Positions 1 through 9,074 of a stretch of 64,000 nucleotides of DNA are shown one piece after another. The notes below the pieces were generated by a model. The model searched no databases. It had not been told where the DNA came from and was given only the letters and a program-made list of their open reading frames with translations. The translations under genes were made by a program, and so were the position numbers. Positions within the stretch are counted from its first letter, which is position 1; the number at the start of each line of letters is the position of its first letter. Source of the DNA: G963668185 sp965237445 (GTDB lineage Bacteria > Chloroflexota > Dehalococcoidia > Lucifugimonadales > G963668185); NCBI GenBank assembly GCA_965237445.1, contig OZ250142.1, positions 1,364,001 through 1,428,000 of the forward strand, in the 5' to 3' direction.

Positions 1-1393
1 CCACCGTAGCGTACGACCATACGCTCATCTGCTCATCGTCAGGGTTGAACTGGACCTCCTCCGGGTCTGTCTCCATCCAGCTAGGTGTGCTGACGATCAT
101 TCTGTATAGGTCAATGTAGGATGGTACGTCCACTGGATCGGACACGGTGATGTCGACGGCCGTGACGCCCGGGAAGATGTTCGTGTTCAATTGTTCGGTG
201 ATCGGGACGCCCTCACGCGAGATGTACTGCTGATTGGAGCGCTGGACGATTGGCGTGAGCGGCTCCTCCGCCACGGAGCTGAAGATGTCCGCGATCGGGT
301 AGTAGCCGAGGTCAATGCCCCAGTTGGTGAGCAGGTCCGCGAACGACTCCGGCGTTTCGGGATCGAAGAGGCCGAGCAGCCTCGCGCCCGTCACCGTGCC
401 GTCTTTTCTGACGACGCCGCGTTTTAGATACTCGAAGATCGCTTGCTTCTCGTCTGCGGTCAGGTCCTGTTGCGGGCCGGCGACGACAAGCACGGCGGTG
501 TCTTCCGGTATTTTTCCTGTTTCGAGCAGGTTCAGGAAGCCGACCGCGTAGTTGTCACGCCTCATGCCGCCGATCGCGAGGTCATATCCCTCGTCGCCAA
601 GCTGCACAGACGTCGTTTCTACGGAGAGGCCCTTCTCCTTGTGCCCGGTGAGGAAATAGATCCTCTTCTGTTCCTGGCCAGTCACCAAGAGGATGCCCGC
701 TATGAGTTCCTGTTCCGAGTAGTTTCTGCACTCAGGACCCGGAATGCACCTCAACTCCTGGAGCCTGTTGTTGGTCAGGTCTTCGAACACCAGAGTAGGG
801 TAAGTCACAACACCGTACCTGCTTGCCAGCGACGGGTTCAGATCCGGGTCTTCGAGCCGGTATGTCAGCTTGTTGGTGCGCCGCGAGAGCTCGTTAAGCA
901 GATCGGACGTCTGCTCGGCCTGGAGCTGCTCTCTCGGGCTGGAAGGATCGTAGAAGAGCGTGGCCTGCACGGGGCCCTCGAGACTGTCCAACACACTCAC
1001 GGCCTGTGGCGAGAGAGTGAATATGCGCGTGGAGGTCGCATCGACTCTCAGCGTATTCCGGAAGAGCAGGAAATTGACCAGGATGGCGATCACGAGGAAC
1101 GCGGCCGACATGATCAGTATGTTTGCGCCGTAGCGCCCCTGCCGGCCGAGCATGAATGCGCCCACGCTCCTGGCCGAGAAAGCCAGCGCAAGGAACAGGA
1201 GTGAGAGGCCGATGATCAGTACGCTGAGGGAGAAGTTCTCTATCTGCGGGATGGTGAGGTAGAAAGTAACGCCCGCGATCACGCCGATAATGCCGGCTGC
1301 GGCGCAGACGTAGCTCCAGAAGGATAACGTTCCGAGCTCCGGCAAGATGCTCGAAAGCCGGCTGTCTTTCCGTTCGTGCCTGCGGTCTCTCAT
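1..1393 (-). CDS. GldG-like auxiliary subunit of an ABC exporter (partial, C-terminus beyond window)
   Basis: The reading frame opens with ATG at 1393 and runs off the left edge without a stop, about 464 codons. Three hydrophobic segments are visible near residues 25-45, 50-72 and 85-107. A large soluble region follows, matching the ABC_transp_aux (GldG) layout in which an extracytoplasmic domain sits beside an ABC-2 permease. It starts one base after the stop of the permease at 1395-2108, so it is the third gene of an ATPase-permease-auxiliary operon. In Bacteroidetes GldAFG supports gliding; in other phyla such trios are uncharacterised exporters. The substrate is unknown. Confidence 0.8.
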   Translation of the reverse strand, partial: MRDRRHERKDSRLSSILPELGTLSFWSYVCAAAGIIGVIAGVTFYLTIPQIENFSLSVLIIGLSLLFLALAFSARSVGAFMLGRQGRYGANILIMSAAFLVIAILVNFLLFRNTLRVDATSTRIFTLSPQAVSVLDSLEGPVQATLFYDPSSPREQLQAEQTSDLLNELSRRTNKLTYRLEDPDLNPSLASRYGVVTYPTLVFEDLTNNRLQELRCIPGPECRNYSEQELIAGILLVTGQEQKRIYFLTGHKEKGLSVETTSVQLGDEGYDLAIGGMRRDNYAVGFLNLLETGKIPEDTAVLVVAGPQQDLTADEKQAIFEYLKRGVVRKDGTVTGARLLGLFDPETPESFADLLTNWGIDLGYYPIADIFSSVAEEPLTPIVQRSNQQYISREGVPITEQLNTNIFPGVTAVDITVSDPVDVPSYIDLYRMIVSTPSWMETDPEEVQFNPDDEQMSVWSYATV

Positions 1394-1394
1394 G

Positions 1395-2108
1395 CTATCT
1401 CCACCTCCGGGTCTCCACAGACCTGACGGTAAGGAACAGGAACACCGCGGCTAGGCTTACAAAGTAAGCGACATTGCTGAGGTCCAGCACACCCCTGGCG
1501 AAATCGTCGAAGTGATCGCTCATCGAGAGACCGTTGATGATTTCCTTTGCCACGCCGCCAACACGGTTGCCGACCACGTCCGTGAAGGACAGGGGCATCA
1601 GTATGCCCATTCCGATCACTGCGGCCACGATCTGGTTGCTGGTGAGCGATGAGGCGAGGATTCCCACGGAAAGGGCGGCGGCCCCGTAAAGCACGAGGCC
1701 AAAGTAGGCGGTCAGCACTGGACCCGTGTCGGGGTCTCCGAAGAAGTAAAGGAGGAGGACGTAGTACAGCGTGAGGGCCACCGTGACGATCAGAATGACG
1801 AGGCTGGCCAGATACTTTCCGACAACGACTTCCCAGTCCCGCACCGGGGCCGTGAGCAGGAGCTCCAGCGTACCAAGCTTCTGCTCCTCGGCCAGCAGCC
1901 TCATGGTGAGGAGCGGCGAAAGCAGGATGAAGAAGAAGCTGGCTGGGACGATGTAACCTCTGACGTCGGCCTCAGAGAATGCTTGAACCACGTCGTTGAC
2001 GAAGTAGATGCCGGTGAAGATAAGGAACATGGCGCCCACGATGTAAGCGGTGGGCGTACCGAAGTATGACTTCAGCTCCTTGAGGGCGATTACGAGCGTG
2101 TTGGTCAT
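1395..2108 (-). CDS. ABC-2 type permease (GldF-like)
   Basis: A 237-residue protein with about six hydrophobic helices. It carries the ABC-2 permease signature RLLAEEQKLGTLELLLTAPV after the second helix, typical of the NosY/GldF group. It lies between the ATP-binding protein (2143-3090) and the GldG-like subunit (1-1393), with one base separating its stop from the next start. Together they should form one membrane exporter. The length is normal for a GldF-type half-permease. Nothing shows the substrate. Confidence 0.88.
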   Translation of the reverse strand: MTNTLVIALKELKSYFGTPTAYIVGAMFLIFTGIYFVNDVVQAFSEADVRGYIVPASFFFILLSPLLTMRLLAEEQKLGTLELLLTAPVRDWEVVVGKYLASLVILIVTVALTLYYVLLLYFFGDPDTGPVLTAYFGLVLYGAAALSVGILASSLTSNQIVAAVIGMGILMPLSFTDVVGNRVGGVAKEIINGLSMSDHFDDFARGVLDLSNVAYFVSLAAVFLFLTVRSVETRRWR

Positions 2109-2142
2109 GCGTAAACTTCCTCGGCGCTATGTCTGCAGATGC

Positions 2143-3090
2143 TCACGCGTACACTTCCTCCGTGGTAAGTCTCAGGAAAATCTCTTCCAGGGTCATGCCC
2201 TGGGCCTCCAGGCGAAGGAGGTCACAGTTGTTTCGCACGACGGCCACGGCGATCTGAGCGCGCACGTCCACGCCGTGCCGGGCGTCCACGCGGTAGGTGG
2301 AGACGCCGTTTTCCTCAGCCGCCGGGAGCGTTTCGACCTCCAGCACGCCGTCCACGCCCTTGATCGCGGTCTCCACAGCGCTGCGGCGGCCCCTGACCTC
2401 CAGCTCGATGCGTTCGACGCCGCGGAGCCGGGAAGCCAGGTTGTCCGGCCGGTCTATGGCCACGATCTGGCCTTCGTGGATGATGATCACGCGCTCGCAA
2501 ATCATGCTTACTTCAGGAAGGATGTGGGTGCTCACGATCAGCGTGTGCTCGCCGCCGAGGTCCTTGATGAGCTGCCGGGTTTCGACGACCTGAATCGGGT
2601 CGATGCCGATCGTAGGTTCGTCCATGATCAGGATGTCGGGATCGTGGAGGATCGACTGCGCGATACCCACGCGCTGCCTGAATCCCTTCGAAAGCTTGCC
2701 GATGAGCGAGCTCCTGTAGTCTCCCAGCCGGCAGATGTCGATTACTTCAGGGACGCGCTCCTGCATCCACTTCCGGGACATCCCCCGAATCCGGCCCATG
2801 AACTCCAAGTAGTCTTCCACGGTCATTTCCGTGTACAGCGGGACGGTCTCCGGCAGGTAGCCGATGTGCCGGCGGGCGCTCAGCGACTCGGAGACTATGT
2901 CGTAGCCTGCCACGGTCACGGATCCGCTCGATGGCGGCATGTACCCGGTTACGATCTTCATGGTGGTGGACTTTCCCGCACCGTTGGGTCCGAGAAAGCC
3001 CAGCACCTCGCCCTGGTCGACACTGAATGAAATGTCGGTTATGGCAGGATAGCTGCCGTAATACTTTGTTACCTGTTCAAGCTCTATCAT
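2143..3090 (-). CDS. ABC transporter ATP-binding protein (GldA/CcmA class)
   Basis: A 315-residue nucleotide-binding subunit. The Walker A motif GPNGAGKST is near residue 35. An LSKGFRQRVG signature and a Walker B ILIMDEPTIGID follow, and the H-loop is in STHILPEV. The C-terminal 80 residues form the extra domain seen in exporter ATPases of the GldA class. It is the first gene of the minus-strand exporter operon and energises the permease downstream. It ends 34 bases before the permease start. Confidence 0.92.
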   Translation of the reverse strand: MIELEQVTKYYGSYPAITDISFSVDQGEVLGFLGPNGAGKSTTMKIVTGYMPPSSGSVTVAGYDIVSESLSARRHIGYLPETVPLYTEMTVEDYLEFMGRIRGMSRKWMQERVPEVIDICRLGDYRSSLIGKLSKGFRQRVGIAQSILHDPDILIMDEPTIGIDPIQVVETRQLIKDLGGEHTLIVSTHILPEVSMICERVIIIHEGQIVAIDRPDNLASRLRGVERIELEVRGRRSAVETAIKGVDGVLEVETLPAAEENGVSTYRVDARHGVDVRAQIAVAVVRNNCDLLRLEAQGMTLEEIFLRLTTEEVYA

Positions 3091-3349
3091 CGGACCTGTT
3101 CTCTACTGGGAGATTCCATACTCAGTCACGTTCATTTACGTTCGCGCCGCGCCGTTGGGATTTCCTGAGGCTTCAAGGCTGGCGTATCAGCGTTACAGAC
3201 GAAACATTTTAACACGGAGCGGTGGCCCGTTCGGAAGCGCCGGGCAGTCTGGATGGGGCATCGGCCCAAATGGTAAGATTAAATGGCATCGGTCAACCGG
3301 CAATTGCCGGGTTGCTAATCCTTTCCTACGAGTATTCTCCCTGACAAAC

Positions 3350-4534
3350 ATGGCCGACGGAATCGTTTACATGGACCACGCCGCCACCACAGGCCTGAGG
3401 CGCGAGGCGTTGGATGCGATGGTCCCGTACCTGACGGAGAGCTACGGTAATCCCTCCAGCCTCTACACGCTCGCGCAGGAGGCCCGAAAGGCCCTGGAAG
3501 ACTCCAGGGAGGTGGTGGGCAAGGCCCTCAATGCCCGGCGCAGTGAGATCGTGTTCACAAGCGGCGGGACGGAGTCCGACAACCTGGCGCTCAAGGGCGG
3601 AGCCTACGCGCGGCTGCGCGAGGGCAACCATCTCATCACCACGGCCATCGAGCATCATGCCGTTCTCCACACTTGCGAGCAGCTCGAAGGCCTGGGGTTC
3701 GAAGTGTCGTACGTTCCGGTGGACCGCGACGGTATTGTGGACCCGTCGGAAGTGGTAGCGGCCATGACGGACCGGACGACGCTTGTGAGCGTGATGCTGG
3801 CCAACAACGAAATCGGGACGATTCAGCCGGTCGCGGAGATCGCGGCCGCTGCAAAGGCAGAGGCGGCGCGGCGAGGAAGAACGGTAACGGTGCACACGGA
3901 CGCTGTGCAGGCAGCCGGTTTTCTTGACCTGGACACAAAGGCGCTTGGCGTGGACATGCTCAGTCTCTCCGCCCACAAGTTTTATGGCCCCAAGGGAGTG
4001 GGCGCGCTCTATGTAAAGAGGAGGACGCCTTTCGAGGCGCAGCAGATGGGCGGAGGCCAGGAGCGGGAGCGGCGGTCCGGTACGGAAAACGTGCCCGGAA
4101 TTGTCGGCATGGCGGAGGCACTGAGGCTGGCCAGCATCGAACGGGAAGAGTACGCTGCCCACTGCGCGAGACTGAGGGACCTGATCGCAGCCGGGATACT
4201 GGAGCGCGTGGAAAGGACGCGGCTGAATGGCCATCCCACGCAGCGGGTTCCCAACAACGTGAACGTCTCGTTCGATGGGATCGAGGCGGAGCCGGTGCTA
4301 CTGGGCCTGGACTTCGCCGGGATAATGGCATCGAGCGGCAGCGCATGCTCTTCTGCGTCACTGGAACCGTCCCACGTGTTGCTGGCCATTGGGCTGAGCC
4401 CACAAACGGCGCAGGGCAGTTTGAGAATCACCGTAGGCCGGGAGAACACGCAGGAGGAGGCGGAGGGCCTGCTCGAAGTGCTTCCTGACCTGGTGCGCCG
4501 GCTCAGGGGTATGCCATCGCTGGCTGGCGTGTAA
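3350..4534 (+). CDS. Cysteine desulfurase (NifS/IscS family)
   Basis: A PLP-dependent enzyme that takes sulfur from L-cysteine as a persulfide for Fe-S cluster, thiamine or tRNA thiolation. The preferred start is the ATG at 3350 (394 residues), because the family begins with a short lead into YMDHAATT. The frame is open further upstream to 3155, but that part has no family similarity. The PLP lysine is in SAHKFYGPKG and the catalytic cysteine in SSGSACSSASLEPSHV, the loop typical of IscS/NifS rather than SufS. A possible client in the window is the thiG-thiE-thiS operon; the selenocysteine tRNA would also need selenium delivery, but either link is inference. Confidence 0.92.
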   Translation: MADGIVYMDHAATTGLRREALDAMVPYLTESYGNPSSLYTLAQEARKALEDSREVVGKALNARRSEIVFTSGGTESDNLALKGGAYARLREGNHLITTAIEHHAVLHTCEQLEGLGFEVSYVPVDRDGIVDPSEVVAAMTDRTTLVSVMLANNEIGTIQPVAEIAAAAKAEAARRGRTVTVHTDAVQAAGFLDLDTKALGVDMLSLSAHKFYGPKGVGALYVKRRTPFEAQQMGGGQERERRSGTENVPGIVGMAEALRLASIEREEYAAHCARLRDLIAAGILERVERTRLNGHPTQRVPNNVNVSFDGIEAEPVLLGLDFAGIMASSGSACSSASLEPSHVLLAIGLSPQTAQGSLRITVGRENTQEEAEGLLEVLPDLVRRLRGMPSLAGV

Positions 4535-4563
4535 GGACGGGCTGTGAATCGAGTCTCGAAGGT

Positions 4564-5166
4564 ATGAATGTGATGAAATGGACAACGAAAAATTGTGCGG
4601 TCCTCAGCCGGTCGCTGGCACTCTGCCTCGGAGCGGTGATGATAGCCGGCCTGCTGGCGGCGTGCGGCGGCGACGATGAGATGCGCGAGCACTACTCGCG
4701 CGGCAGGGTCCTTGACGTCTATGCCACCGAGCCGGCGATGCCGGACAGGATCATTATCGGGACTCCCCGGGGTTGTGACCGGACCGAACGATATCGCCTG
4801 CTGGAGCACACCAACCCCAACCGGGCGTACGTTGCCGTGCGGGTGCGGGTGACGAATCTGACTGCGGGCGTGGCCCCGCTCTTCGTGCACTCGGAGACTG
4901 CTGAACTCGGCGATCCGCGCTCAGACCGCATCTTCGCACTCGATCCGTGCACGGCTGGAGAAGGGTACGAACCGCCGGAAGGATCGGAGGCCGGGGGGAC
5001 GACGCATTCGCCCCTTCTCTGGGGAAATGTGGAGCTGAAGAAGGGGTTCCAGGTGAAGGGCTGGATGTTTTTCGACGTGCCCAAGTCGCTTCCGCTGGAC
5101 GCGTTCTGGTGGCAGGACCCCGAGACGCAGACTATTGTCTATTCTCGCAATTTGATTGTTGAGTGA
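4564..5166 (+). CDS. Putative lipoprotein, DUF4352-like
   Basis: A 200-residue protein with a basic N-terminus, a hydrophobic stretch and a lipobox LLAAC placing the acylated cysteine at residue 34. It should be exported and anchored on the outer face of the membrane. The mature part has a beta-rich pattern (YVAVRVRVTNLT and GWMFFDVPKS) like the DUF4352/telokin-type immunoglobulin fold found in many lipoproteins, but the match is weak. A second ATG at 4573 is possible. It lies between cysteine desulfurase and thioredoxin. The function is unknown. Confidence 0.7.
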   Translation: MNVMKWTTKNCAVLSRSLALCLGAVMIAGLLAACGGDDEMREHYSRGRVLDVYATEPAMPDRIIIGTPRGCDRTERYRLLEHTNPNRAYVAVRVRVTNLTAGVAPLFVHSETAELGDPRSDRIFALDPCTAGEGYEPPEGSEAGGTTHSPLLWGNVELKKGFQVKGWMFFDVPKSLPLDAFWWQDPETQTIVYSRNLIVE

Positions 5167-5215
5167 GCAGCCTGGAAGTACGCAATGAGCCGAGAGAGTC
5201 AGGCGCGAAACTGAG

Positions 5216-5548
5216 GTGAAGATGGCAGAGCCAACCGCGATTACGGATGAGACGTTCGGCCCGGAAGTCCTCGAGGCGTCCGTGCCGGTGATGGTAGACT
5301 TCTGGGCCGAATGGTGCGGCCCCTGTAAGGCGATTGCCCCCATCGTGGCCGAGCTGGCGGACGAGTACAACGGCAGAATGAAGTTCACGAAGGTGGACGT
5401 GGACAGGAACCCTCAGGCGGCGATGAACTACGGCGTCCGAAGCATTCCAACGTTGCTGATCTTCAGCCAGGGAAGACCGATGGACCAGGTAGTGGGCGCG
5501 GTATCCAAGCAAACGCTCAAAAGCAGGATCGATGAAGCAGTAAGCTAA
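5216..5548 (+). CDS. trxA: Thioredoxin
   Basis: A 110-residue single-domain thioredoxin with the redox motif WCGPC at residues 33-37 and the cis-proline in the motif RSIPTLLIF. It reduces protein disulfides in the cytoplasm using electrons from thioredoxin reductase. Two starts fit: GTG at 5216, or ATG two codons later. The spacing to AGGTGA is awkward for both. The length is standard. The gene lies about 50 bases after the lipoprotein and 100 bases before the selenocysteine tRNA. Confidence 0.93.
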   Translation: MKMAEPTAITDETFGPEVLEASVPVMVDFWAEWCGPCKAIAPIVAELADEYNGRMKFTKVDVDRNPQAAMNYGVRSIPTLLIFSQGRPMDQVVGAVSKQTLKSRIDEAVS

Positions 5549-5649
5549 CCGTTCTGGAGTCCCCATCGCGATGCCCCCTCGCAAGACCGATGGGATGGGT
5601 ATAGGCTAGAGAAGACTTTAAGCGGTTGGCCACGCTGGCCGCAGGTCGT

Positions 5650-5747
5650 GGGAGCGGATGGGTCCTGGTGGGTCCCGCGGACTTCAAATCCGTTGGCCCC
5701 GGCCCTTCGGTCGGGGTGGTGGGTTCGACTCCCTCCCGCTCCCGCCA
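5650..5747 (+). tRNA. selC: tRNA-Sec (anticodon TCA)
   Basis: The 8-bp acceptor stem pairs GGGAGCGG (5650-5657) with CCGCTCCC (5736-5743), followed by G and an encoded CCA (5745-5747). The anticodon loop CTTCAAA at 5682-5688 carries TCA at 5684-5686, and its stem is GCGGA/TCCGT. A long variable arm contains CCCCGGCC-TTCG-GTCGGGG, and the T loop is TTCGACT. The long acceptor, long variable arm, TCA anticodon and about 95-98 nt length together identify bacterial selenocysteine tRNA. One T-stem pair (5720/5734) is mismatched. No selA, selB or selD gene is seen in this window. Confidence 0.95.
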
Positions 5748-5863
5748 TCGAAGTTTTCCTTACAGCCAACGGCGGCGTGTGACGTGCGAGCCGCTTTGCG
5801 GACAATGGTCCGGGAAGTAGCGGCCTCAGGCCAAAGCCTTATGTGGGAAGTGAAAGAGGCCGG

Positions 5864-7237
5864 CTAGGAACCGTTCGATTGGGCAGCGGCCCCGGCCATT
5901 GGGCTTCCCTGGCCCCGGAACTGCGCCGAGGGATGGTCGGGGCGAGTTAGCTTGTGGCCCTTGCCGAAGTAACGTTCCCGCAGTGTTTCGCCTTCTTCGT
6001 ACTCACGACGCAAGACGCCCCGGCGTTGGAGCTCTGGCACCACCATGTCTACGAATTCTATGTGGGACTGTGGCTGGATTACGGGCTGAATGATGAACCC
6101 GTCGACGCCACTTTCCATGGCCGCCTCCATCCTGTCGGCGATGTAGGAAGGGTCGCCAATCAAGCGGTGATCTATTCGCTGGGCCAACAACTCGCGGATG
6201 GTCTTGCCCCGCATGCGCCGGGCGGCGGCCCTCATGCCATCGGAGTCGACCTCCCCAAGCGGGGTGTCAGGGTTCACTCCCTTGAGGTCGATGCCGGTCC
6301 AGCCGCCGTACAGCGTTAGCTGGCCTTCGAACGAGGCGTACTGCATCGTGTCTTCGTGTTTGCGCCTGGCCTCCGCCTCCGTCTCACCAACGACGGGTGT
6401 TATGGACATCATCAGCTTCACGCCGTGCGGGTCCCGGCCGAAGGAGGCCACGCGCTCCCGGAAGGAGTCCACGTATTGCCGCAGCTCTGCCCCCCTTCCG
6501 CCCATGAAGATAGCCTCGGCGTGCTTGGCTCCGAAGTCGAGACCTCGGGGCGAGGCGCCCGCCTGGTAAAGCACGGGCGTTCGCTGCGCCGCCGGCTCGC
6601 ACATGAGCGGTCCTACAACGGAGAAGTGTTCGCCTTCGTGGTCAATGCTGCGAACCTTCGCAGGGTCCACGTACATGTCGCGTTCGATGTCCCTGACCAC
6701 AGCGTCGCCGTCCCAGCTTTGCTCCCACAGCTTGTACACAACGTCCATGTACTCTTCGGCGCGATCGTAGCGCTGATCATGTGGCAGCATTATGCCAAGT
6801 CCGTTGGCCTGCGTGTTCTTGACGTACGACGTCACGATGTTCCAGCCGATGCGGCCCTTGGTGTAGTGGTCGAGCGACGTGAAGACCCTGGCGCACTCGT
6901 AAGGCGCGTGGAAGGTGGTGCTATACGTAACTGAGAAGCCCAAATGCTTCGTGGCCATGGCCATCGCTGGTATCAGGGGCATGGGATCGAGACCCGGCGC
7001 CTGCACTGCGTACTGCACCGCTGCATTCCACGTGCCGCCGTACCCGTCGTAAAGGCCGTGGATGTCGGCCAGGAAGAAGGCGTCGAAACAGCCCCTTTCG
7101 AGCGTCTTCGCCAATTCGACCCAGACTTCGACGTCCAGGTACCCGTCCGACATCTTGTCGTTTGGGTTCTTCCACTGCCCGATGTTCTGAGAGATGGGGC
7201 AGCACTGGGAGAAAGCGTTAAGGTGCATCATGGGCAT
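5864..7237 (-). CDS. LLM-class flavin-dependent monooxygenase (NtaA/SnaA/DszA type)
   Basis: A 457-residue member of the bacterial-luciferase-like FMNH2-dependent monooxygenases. The segments AFFLADIHGLYDGYGG, GRIGWNIVTSY and YQAGASPRGLDFGAKHAEAIFMGG are hallmarks of the NtaA/SnaA/DszA branch, which oxidises nitrilotriacetate, sulfones or related compounds with a partner flavin reductase. No reductase is adjacent. Expansion of such monooxygenases is known in SAR202 Chloroflexota, where they are proposed to attack recalcitrant organic matter; the substrate here cannot be read from the sequence. The gene is transcribed away from the downstream FAD oxidoreductase. Confidence 0.88.
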   Translation of the reverse strand: MPMMHLNAFSQCCPISQNIGQWKNPNDKMSDGYLDVEVWVELAKTLERGCFDAFFLADIHGLYDGYGGTWNAAVQYAVQAPGLDPMPLIPAMAMATKHLGFSVTYSTTFHAPYECARVFTSLDHYTKGRIGWNIVTSYVKNTQANGLGIMLPHDQRYDRAEEYMDVVYKLWEQSWDGDAVVRDIERDMYVDPAKVRSIDHEGEHFSVVGPLMCEPAAQRTPVLYQAGASPRGLDFGAKHAEAIFMGGRGAELRQYVDSFRERVASFGRDPHGVKLMMSITPVVGETEAEARRKHEDTMQYASFEGQLTLYGGWTGIDLKGVNPDTPLGEVDSDGMRAAARRMRGKTIRELLAQRIDHRLIGDPSYIADRMEAAMESGVDGFIIQPVIQPQSHIEFVDMVVPELQRRGVLRREYEEGETLRERYFGKGHKLTRPDHPSAQFRGQGSPMAGAAAQSNGS

Positions 7238-7452
7238 GTCAGTTGCCTTTCACGTACACGCGGTAGCGAGTAGGGGGGTGCCGGTGTCTAGCGGCAAGGT
7301 TAGGAATACCGGCGCATAGTGTCAAGCTGGCGGGACCTGCGATCGGTGTACAGGAACATCCGCCATTTGCTTAATCTCGTCCTCGCACTCACAGCGTTGA
7401 CCGGTTCTTACGCGCGCAAGTACCATCGCCCCATTCCGGAGGGGGTAAGACG

Positions 7453-9005
7453 ATGGCCGACAGGTACGACGCGATCATCGTGGGCGCGGGGCACAATGGC
7501 CTGGTCACGGCGGGCTACCTCGCGAAGAACGGGCTGTCCGTGCTGGTGCTGGAGCGGCTGGACAAGATCGGCGGCGCAGCCACGACCGACGAGTTCGCGC
7601 CCGGGTTCAGCGGCCCGATGTGCTCGTATGCCTGCGCTCACCTACAGGGCAAGGTTATCGACGACCTCAACCTAAGGGAGCACGGCTTCGAGTTCGTCCA
7701 CTCTGCCAAGCACGCCCCGTTCTCGATGGGGTTCCACCCGTTCCCGGACGGCACGTTCTTAGGAGGCCCCGGCGTGGCGAGTCACCTGGACGCCGCGAAC
7801 CAGATACGCGAGTTCTCCGAGCACGACGCGCGGTCGTACTTCGCGTGGAATGACTTCTGGGACCGCGCTGCCGCAATTCTGCACAGGTACTTCCTGACGG
7901 AGCCGCCAACGTTCGCTGAGGTCGCGGCGGACGTGCGAGGCACGCGCGAGGAGGAGGTCTGGGACCGGCTGGTGACGTGGAGCCTCACCGACCTCGTGGA
8001 ACACTACTTCGACGATGAACGGGTGCGTGCCAACTTCATGATGGTCACCGAGGCTGACCCGGACTCGCCCGGAAGCCTCTTCTGCATCGCCCTGATCCGG
8101 TGCGGCCAGCTCAACAGGCCGGAGGACCGCGGTATCCCCAGGATGAGCATGGGCACGATAACGAAGGCGATGGCGGAGTCGGCCAGACACTTCGGCGCAG
8201 AGATCAGGACTCGCGCGCCGGTGGTCTGAAGTGCTTGTTGAAGGCTGGAGACGCAGTGGGCGTGCGCCTCGCGAGCGGCGAGGAAATTCGCGGTTCGGTC
8301 GTAGTCTCCAATGCGGACCCCAAGCGAACGTTCGGCACGTTGTTCAAACCCGGCGTCGTTAGCGAAGAGACTCACAAGAAGATCAGGCGTTGGAAGACCA
8401 GCGCCGGATGCGTGAAGCTGCTGGCGGCGATGAAGGAGCTGCCCGACTTCTCCCGGTGGCTGGGCGACGGCTACGACCGCAACTCTGTCCTCAACGTCAA
8501 TCTGATGCCAACGACGGACTACCACCGGCAAAGCTGGCGGGACGCGGCCTCGGGCAGGCCAACCACGTGCCCGATCATGTACATCCAACTGACTACAACC
8601 GTGGAGCCGGACCTCGCACCCAGGGGAGGGCACGTGATGTCCAACTGGGTGCTGTACGAGACACCCGACCTTGCGGAAGGAACGTGGGACGACTATCGCG
8701 ACGAAGTGGGCGAGCAGATCATCGACGTGATTACTGAGTATGCGCCGAACTTCCGAGAGAGCCTGATCGACTGGACTGTACAGACGCCCATGGACATCGA
8801 GGCGCGGGTGGGCATGACCGACGGTAACATCCGGCACCTGGACATGATCCCGAGCCAGCTGCTGTCGCAACGTCAGTCGTACCGGACAGAGGTTAGAGGG
8901 TTCTACATGTGCGGCGCCGGCACCCACCCCATGGGCGAGGTCACGGGCGCGCCAGGACACAACGCGGCGCACGCGATACTCAGGGACCTGGAGCACTTGG
9001 GGTAG
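7453..9005 (+). pseudogene. FAD-dependent phytoene-dehydrogenase-like oxidoreductase, frameshifted
   Basis: The N-terminal part (7453-8229) has the FAD-binding motif VGAGHNGLVTAGYLAKNGL and a strong ribosome binding site (GGAGGGGG before ATG). It stops at TGA 8227-8229. The rest of the protein continues directly in another frame to 9005, from KCLLKAGDAVGVRLASGEE to the C-terminal GxGTHPMGEVTGAPGHNAA. Joined, they give the roughly 515 residues normal for COG1233 oxidoreductases. A one-base loss near 8222-8232 explains the break. It is either a real inactivating mutation or a sequence error. The neighbouring dehydrogenases suggest a catabolic role. Confidence 0.85.
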
Positions 9006-9074
9006 CGCTCGAAGCGGCTCTCTTACCCGATCGACCGAGGCCGCGGATACGAAAGACAACTGAGGAGGCAGCAC

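Noticed and set aside
443..1204. 253-codon plus-strand frame at the left edge
   Set aside because: The minus strand carries a continuous GldG-like protein with proper membrane helices through the same bases.
5562..5594. CCCATCG/CGATGGG dyad as terminator after trxA
   Set aside because: A 19-base loop and no U-run; it could equally be incidental upstream sequence of the tRNA gene.
8227..8229. TGA in the phytoene-dehydrogenase-like gene as a selenocysteine codon, given the tRNA-Sec nearby
   Set aside because: The frame after the TGA hits another TGA four codons on and shows no homology, whereas a one-base shift restores a conserved protein. It is a frameshift, not Sec.
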